This document shows positions 60,601 to 64,000 of a stretch of 64,000 nt of DNA, one piece after another; position 1 is the stretch's first letter; every line of letters starts with the position of its first letter. Made by a program: the position numbers and the translations under genes. This DNA comes from Treponema sp. (GTDB taxonomy: Bacteria > Spirochaetota > Spirochaetia > Treponematales > Treponemataceae): positions 62,001 to 126,000 of the forward strand of contig JAFUTH010000009.1 in NCBI GenBank assembly GCA_017484285.1, given 5' to 3'. The notes below the pieces were generated by a model, which saw only the letters and a program-made list of their open reading frames with translations, was not told the DNA's origin and did no database searches.

Positions 60601-60822
60601 ACTGGTCTCGAGGAAGAAGAGACGACGAACAAGTATGGCTTGCCGCTTGAACCGCTTTCAAAAGACCGCGCAGAATTCGTTGTGTCTAAGCTCAAGAGCT
60701 ACGGCGTCAATGGCAGCCGCTTGAGCGCTGTTGGTCGCGGTGGTCGTCAGCCAGTTGCGGCTCGTGGCGACAAAGACAACGCTTGGAAGAACCGACGAGT
60801 TGAATTCATCCTCAACAAATAG
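57655..60822 (+). CDS. FlgD-Ig repeat protein with OmpA C-terminal domain
   Basis: This 1055-residue secreted protein has a signal peptide (cleavage near residue 24 after VFA). Repeated Ig-like FlgD units each begin with a calcium-binding-like loop: SPNNDGKQD (about 31), FSPNGNGVND (266), FSPDGDGNLD (384), FSPDGDGKKD (600), FSPNGDNFLE (704) and FSPDNDGEND (812), and contain W.G.d..G...pdG.Y.Y strands. The C-terminal OmpA domain (about 915-1055) has YTVTVEGHANSV, LSKDRAEFVVSKLKSYGV and NRRVEFILNK for peptidoglycan binding. It likely links the outer envelope to the cell wall. Confidence 0.9.
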   Translation: MNIKIKKSLIAFAATALVSGLVFAEKETIYISPNNDGKQDVLEIPIKIKEKRYVKSWSLIIENEKGEIVRTIGNKEKRETRITFKTFWKALFTPKSGVTIPSTVLWNGVMDSGEIAPDGNYSYYMTASDDNGNTASTNKLSVVVDNTPPEVDLTQPSQSDKIFGEGAKAVLAIKQDGSEEDVWTAVFTDATGTVVFEKKWTASSPLSFDWNGTDENGGMLPDGVYNYKISATDRAGNVSNPASITNIIYSAEKPATNISISGSKYFSPNGNGVNDTISFLVKIPVPDPRSPNKLVEWAVKITDKGGTVVKTFTANDQSGITNPPDSIVFDGKTDTNSDAPEGLYQAVVTAKYLNGFEPDVVKSAEFTLDKTPPVAKIKSSSPTFSPDGDGNLDTMIITQDIAADSGSPIENWTGKIVDAEGKTVREFDFGAFPPEQVVWDGLDDVSSLAANGKYRYVLSATDLAGNSSETIINEINLDTSKTELMLAAAPMAFNPAGSDKAKSSVKLTPVVKAGSSINEYTVEVKNEKGETVWSQNGASLPASFSWNGLASSGSRCDDGKYVATLSTKSANGSEAKTSTQPFVIDTVAPTVSLNAAYTLFSPDGDGKKDTLQIAAETSSEDKWTANIYDAKNQIVRTYTWQGKVPAHVEWSGADASGNKVADGSYRIVFAAEDAAGNKGSAEIANIVVDSREAKAYVTAEHDAFSPNGDNFLETQKISLHPSLKDGVDSWSVSIITPEGKVVKSWSDKDQKDVPSEITWNGLDSDNKVAEGAFVANLKMTYAKGNEVDVNSSLFICSVTPPQLTVKTAPQYFSPDNDGENDDLYIQLKGNDVVPLKNWSFQIKDPNNKPFWSTSGKSSITERIIWDGRSNSGELVQSAMDYPYTFTVTDTLGMTSTVEGKIEIDILVIRVGDVLKMAVPSIIFRQDAADFNIQVVDASGKVTKPGITEAQAKNNERVLKRIAQILNKFKNYTVTVEGHANSVTGLEEEETTNKYGLPLEPLSKDRAEFVVSKLKSYGVNGSRLSAVGRGGRQPVAARGDKDNAWKNRRVEFILNK

Positions 60823-61564
60823 TTCTTCACTTTCAAAAGAACTTTCTGAAAAGCTCATTTCGCTGGCTCAAATGTATGAGTCAGCGGAATTTCTTCTCAA
60901 AGATCCGTCTCAGTTCATGCACCGCTACGAACGCGTGCGTGAGGTTGAGACGGTTGCTTTTATCGCGGCGAATCTCGCATTCGGTCGCCGTGAGCAAATT
61001 CTTTCCCATGTCGAGCTTATCTTGAGCGCGGCGGGTGCTTCCCCTGTCGACTGGATTCTCTCAAAAAAGTACGACGATTTTTTCCCCGAAAACGACTATT
61101 CTTTCTACCGCATGTACACGAACCGCGATATGCGCGCCTTTTTTGACGGATTGTGCGCGATTTTAGAGCAAAGCGAGACGATTGGCGATTTTTTTAAAGA
61201 AAAGTGGGCGCGCACAGATAAAATCTATCTTCACCAAGTGATTGCTTCGGCTTTTCCGAGCGAGTGCAAGCTGCTTCCCCATTCAAAGGATTGCGCGGCA
61301 AAAAAGGTAAATATGCTTTTGCGCTGGCTTGTGCGCACTGATTCTCCTGTGGATTTGGGATTGTGGACGTGGTTTAGCAAAAAAGACTTGCTCATGCCGC
61401 TCGACACGCACGTAATGCAGCAATCGAATGAGCTCGGCTTGATTTGCTCTAAAAGCGCGAATTTGCGCACTGCCGTCGCGCTCACAAAAAAGGTCGCCGA
61501 GATTTTTCCCGACGACCCTGTTAAGGCAGATTTTGCGTTATTTGGATTAGGTGTCAATGCCTAA
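60800..61564 (+). CDS. TIGR02757 (DUF2400) family protein
   Basis: This roughly 254-residue protein has DPSQFMHRYERVREVETVAFIAANLAFGRREQILSHVELIL and, near the end, KKVNMLLRWLVRTDSPVDLGLWTWFSKKDLLMPLDTHVMQQSNELGL, which define the family. The start is uncertain: TTG 60800 has GGAAG 10 bases upstream and fits the family N-terminus; the frame is open from 60731. Either way it begins inside the OmpA-protein gene. The function of the family is unknown. Confidence 0.85.
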   Translation: MNSSSTNSSSLSKELSEKLISLAQMYESAEFLLKDPSQFMHRYERVREVETVAFIAANLAFGRREQILSHVELILSAAGASPVDWILSKKYDDFFPENDYSFYRMYTNRDMRAFFDGLCAILEQSETIGDFFKEKWARTDKIYLHQVIASAFPSECKLLPHSKDCAAKKVNMLLRWLVRTDSPVDLGLWTWFSKKDLLMPLDTHVMQQSNELGLICSKSANLRTAVALTKKVAEIFPDDPVKADFALFGLGVNA

Positions 61565-62056
61565 TTACGCGTTGAATTCAATCATGCTGCCGACCGCGAC
61601 TTTTTCTGCGTAAACAGAGCTTCGCCCGCGGTACGGATTCATCAAATTCATGGCTCCCAGCTGATTTTTGATTTTGCCCATCTGCGTCTGGAGCAGCGAG
61701 CGGTTTCGTTCGTTCTGTGCGAGCACCTGCTTTTGCAGATTTGCCAAGTCAAGTTGCAAGCGCTCGACCGTCGCATTATCCGCCACGGGAACGCCCGGCA
61801 TAATCGCCTGGTACATGCCCTGCATCGGCACGATGACTTTTTGCAAGCTTGCGAGATTTTCTACAATCTGATTCTCAAGCTGTGCGTGCGCCGCGATTGA
61901 CTCTCCGTCTTCGCTTTCGATTTTTCCTTCCTGGCTTTCAAGCACCCGAAGGTATTCCTGAAATTTGTTGCGCTGCTGCTCGAGCAGTGAGCGGAATCGC
62001 TTTAAAATCGCCACGCGTTCGTTTAATTCTTCCTGTGAAAGCTGTTTTGCTGCCAT
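61565..62056 (-). CDS. flgN: FlgN-like flagellar export chaperone
   Basis: This 163-residue protein starts at MAAKQLSQEE (GGGGG 6 bases upstream). It is all alpha-helical, with ELNERVAILKRFRSLLEQQRNKFQEYLRVLESQEGKIESEDGESIAAHAQLENQIVENLASLQKVI and a C-terminal MNPYRGRSSVYA, typical of FlgN, the chaperone of hook-associated proteins FlgK/FlgL. It follows fliS by 20 bases and is probably co-transcribed. Confidence 0.8.
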   Translation of the reverse strand: MAAKQLSQEELNERVAILKRFRSLLEQQRNKFQEYLRVLESQEGKIESEDGESIAAHAQLENQIVENLASLQKVIVPMQGMYQAIMPGVPVADNATVERLQLDLANLQKQVLAQNERNRSLLQTQMGKIKNQLGAMNLMNPYRGRSSVYAEKVAVGSMIEFNA

Positions 62057-62076
62057 ATGATACCCCCGAGTGTGCA

Positions 62077-62517
62077 CTAGCCCGTGATGTTGAGCGTTCG
62101 TTGTGCCTGCGGAACAGAATCTGCCGCCGTGTTTGCCGAGGCAGCTTCCCATGCTGAGCCGAGCTGTTTAATCATCTCAAGGACGGTAATCAGTTTTCCT
62201 TTGTCTTGATTGATGCTTACGCTCATCAGCTCTTTGTTGAAGTAGACGTAGAGAGACATGAGATTTTGCGCAATCTGACCGCCTTTGTCCATGTCGAGTG
62301 AAACTTGCAGCTCATTGATGATTTCCTGCGCTTTCATGATGTGCTTTCCGAAATCTTCGATTTTTGCCGCAGGAAGTTTTGCGTCGGAATCGAAACTGTT
62401 GAGCGCCGAGGTCAATTCTCGCTCTGCTCCCTGATAGAGCATGACGACGAGCTTGCCTTGACTTGCCGTTTTGACCGCCGTTGTCTGATATGCTGCGTAC
62501 GGATTTCCAAATGCCAT
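62077..62517 (-). CDS. fliS: flagellin export chaperone FliS
   Basis: This 146-residue protein starts at MAFGNPYAAYQTTAVKTASQGKLVVMLYQGAEREL, the FliS N-terminal block, followed by the four-helix bundle (HIMKAQEIINELQVSLDMDKGGQIAQNLMSLYVYFNKEL) with DKGG and NLMSLY. It prevents premature flagellin polymerisation. An AGGGAGG-type site precedes the ATG. Confidence 0.93.
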   Translation of the reverse strand: MAFGNPYAAYQTTAVKTASQGKLVVMLYQGAERELTSALNSFDSDAKLPAAKIEDFGKHIMKAQEIINELQVSLDMDKGGQIAQNLMSLYVYFNKELMSVSINQDKGKLITVLEMIKQLGSAWEAASANTAADSVPQAQRTLNITG

Positions 62518-62627
62518 TTGTTTTCCCTCCCGAAAACAGATTGTCTTTATAATTTTCGGAAACAAAGAGCGTGACTTTAGCTTTTTCTCTTCTCTAAAAT
62601 GAATGTTTTCGATATATTTATACTACA

Positions 62628-64000
62628 ATGGCAGATACTAACGAACCAAAAAAAGACAAAGATAAAAACAAATACGATAAAGACCCGTACAATTTTTTTA
62701 AGCTTGATCCTAATTCCGATGATGGAGACGATGACCGCAACCGAAAGCCGTTCAAGTTTCCCTTCCTCACGCTGATGATTGCTGTCGTGCTCATTCTTGC
62801 GTTTGTGAACATGTTCCTCATGCAACGCCCCGAGGAAGAACTGATTGATTTTTCTGTATTCAAAGAGCTCATCGAAGACGGAAAAATCGTCAAAGTCGAC
62901 ATGGGCGAGAATATGTTCATCGGCTACGGCCCAGAAGAATTCTCTTTGAATTCAGACGCTGCTTCCGGCAACGACTCTGCGCTCCGCAATTTTCCGTTTG
63001 TGCGCCGCCCGGTGCAGATGCCACAAAACCGCAAGGTCTACAAAACGACGGGCGTGCTCATGGCGAAATTTATCGAATTCTTGGACGAAAAGGGCGTTCA
63101 GTACAAATTCGTAAACAAGCAGACCAACATTTTGGTGCAGATTTTAATCAACATCTTACCGTTCCTCATTTTGCTCGCGATTTATTTCTTCATGTTCCGA
63201 AAGATGACGGGCGGAATGGGCGGGTTGGGCTCGGTTTTTGGTGGCGGAAGCCGAAACAAGGCGGTCGATGAGGGCAAGGTCAAAACGCGCTTTGAGGACG
63301 TCGCGGGCGTCGATGAGGCAAAAGACGAGCTTGTCGAGGTCGTCGATTTCCTTAAATCTCCCAAAAAATACACCGACATCGGCGGAAAAATTCCGAAGGG
63401 CGTGCTTTTGGTTGGTCCTCCGGGAACGGGTAAAACGCTTCTTGCGCGTGCAGTCGCGGGCGAGGCGGGCGTTCCGTTCTTCCGCATTTCGGGCAGTGAT
63501 TTTGTCGAAATGTTCGTGGGCGTGGGCGCAAGCCGTGTGCGCGATTTGTTCAAGCAGGCGCGCGAAAAAGCTCCGTGCATTATTTTTATCGACGAAATTG
63601 ACGCTATCGGCAAAAGCCGCATGAACGGATTTTCAAGCAACGACGAGCGCGAGCAGACTTTAAACCAGCTTTTGGTCGAAATGGACGGCTTTGATAACGA
63701 AAAAGGTCTCATTATTCTTGCGGCAACGAACCGCGCTGACATTCTCGACCCGGCACTGCTCCGTCCTGGGCGCTTTGACCGCCAAGTTCCCGTTGAGCGA
63801 CCCGATGTCAAAGGGCGCGAGGCAATCCTCAAAATCCACGCAAAGAACGTCAAACTCGACGACTCGGTTGACTTCGAGTCGCTTGCGCACGGCACGGTCG
63901 GTTTTGCGGGCGCGGATTTGGCAAACGTCGTCAACGAGGCGGCGCTTCTTGCAGTCCGCAATGGTCACGACAAAGTTTCAATGACTGACTTCAACGAAGC
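62628..64000 (+). CDS. ftsH: ATP-dependent zinc metalloprotease FtsH (3' end beyond window)
   Basis: The first 457 residues are visible. An acidic/basic N-terminal extension ([18 protein letters not shown]) precedes membrane helix 1 ([21 protein letters not shown]). A periplasmic part comes next, then helix 2 ([23 protein letters not shown]) and the AAA domain with Walker [14 protein letters not shown], Walker [13 protein letters not shown] and the second region of homology ([19 protein letters not shown]). The HEXXH protease site lies outside the window. No Shine-Dalgarno precedes ATG 62628, and a TATACT box is only 3 bases away. Confidence 0.95.
   Translation, partial: MADTNEPKKDKDKNKYDKDPYNFFKLDPNSDDGDDDRNRKPFKFPFLTLMIAVVLILAFVNMFLMQRPEEELIDFSVFKELIEDGKIVKVDMGENMFIGYGPEEFSLNSDAASGNDSALRNFPFVRRPVQMPQNRKVYKTTGVLMAKFIEFLDEKGVQYKFVNKQTNILVQILINILPFLILLAIYFFMFRKMTGGMGGLGSVFGGGSRNKAVDEGKVKTRFEDVAGVDEAKDELVEVVDFLKSPKKYTDIGGKIPKGVLLVGPPGTGKTLLARAVAGEAGVPFFRISGSDFVEMFVGVGASRVRDLFKQAREKAPCIIFIDEIDAIGKSRMNGFSSNDEREQTLNQLLVEMDGFDNEKGLIILAATNRADILDPALLRPGRFDRQVPVERPDVKGREAILKIHAKNVKLDDSVDFESLAHGTVGFAGADLANVVNEAALLAVRNGHDKVSMTDFNE

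Noticed and set aside
62619..62624. TATACT as the ftsH -10 box
   Set aside because: It lies 3 bases from the ATG, too close to start transcription at or before the codon, and no -35 box is found at the right distance.
1..64000. tRNA, rRNA, riboswitch or insertion-sequence genes
   Set aside because: I read the intergenic gaps on both strands and saw no cloverleaf, rRNA or transposase signature. Short or unusual ones could be missed by eye.

Overview
The window looks like chromosome of a host-associated, pectin-degrading spirochaete, most likely Treponema. The support is gene content: FlgN and FliS flagellar chaperones, FliL, CheB and CheR, RNase Y, a spirochaete-type 511-residue DUF5312-like protein, a UPF0164/FadL-like outer-membrane protein, an LptC-LptA-LptB set, and many lipoproteins with short spirochaete-like lipoboxes. 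The species cannot be named from sequence alone.

Layout. 1-750: the end of an Mbeg1-like protein and an ACT-domain regulator. 776-13520: a pectin-use locus with a secreted PL1 pectate lyase, then a tight run of three large lipoproteins. The first of these is out of frame at a ten-G tract just after its lipobox. The last is a 1905-residue fusion of pectin methylesterase and pectate lyase. 13521-16304: a repeat-rich accessory segment. It holds a 28-residue hydrophobic peptide arranged like a type I toxin with a convergent antisense RNA, duplicated promoter/terminator blocks, and a compact phage-like cassette lodged where a second toxin unit would be expected. 16305-18302: uvrC, carrying an in-frame heptamer-repeat insertion. 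18452-23470: an Xre/ParS antitoxin with an internally deleted RES toxin, small lipoproteins, an XRE regulator with palindromic operators, and an AAA/PD-(D/E)XK protein.

23637-38285: conserved housekeeping and accessory genes: LamG/FN3 protein, TPR protein, CYTH enzyme, YgjP-like protease, HAD phosphatase, an AAA_14/DUF4143 ATPase behind 34-bp tandem repeats, DUF1232 protein, a Gld-type ABC operon and a COG0523 metallochaperone. 38357-44330: cheR, cheB, lptC-lptA-lptB and rny. 44372-51427: RseC-like protein, TPR protein, polyprenyl synthase, rlmE, LysM/M23 peptidase, an ECF sigma/anti-sigma pair, fliL-like gene and hflX. 51554-64000: an acidic-repeat membrane protein, a prepilin-peptidase-like protein, the DUF5312-like protein, an outer-membrane FadL-like plus FlgD-Ig/OmpA pair, a TIGR02757 gene, flgN, fliS and the start of ftsH.

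Recurring themes are (i) surface or secreted pectinolysis with possible on/off switching of one lipoprotein; (ii) dispersed 7-bp-period repeats at gene 3' ends that sometimes enter coding sequence; and (iii) sigma70-type promoters placed so close to start codons that several mRNAs (uvrC, cheR, the HAD gene, the polyprenyl synthase gene) should be leaderless or nearly so.
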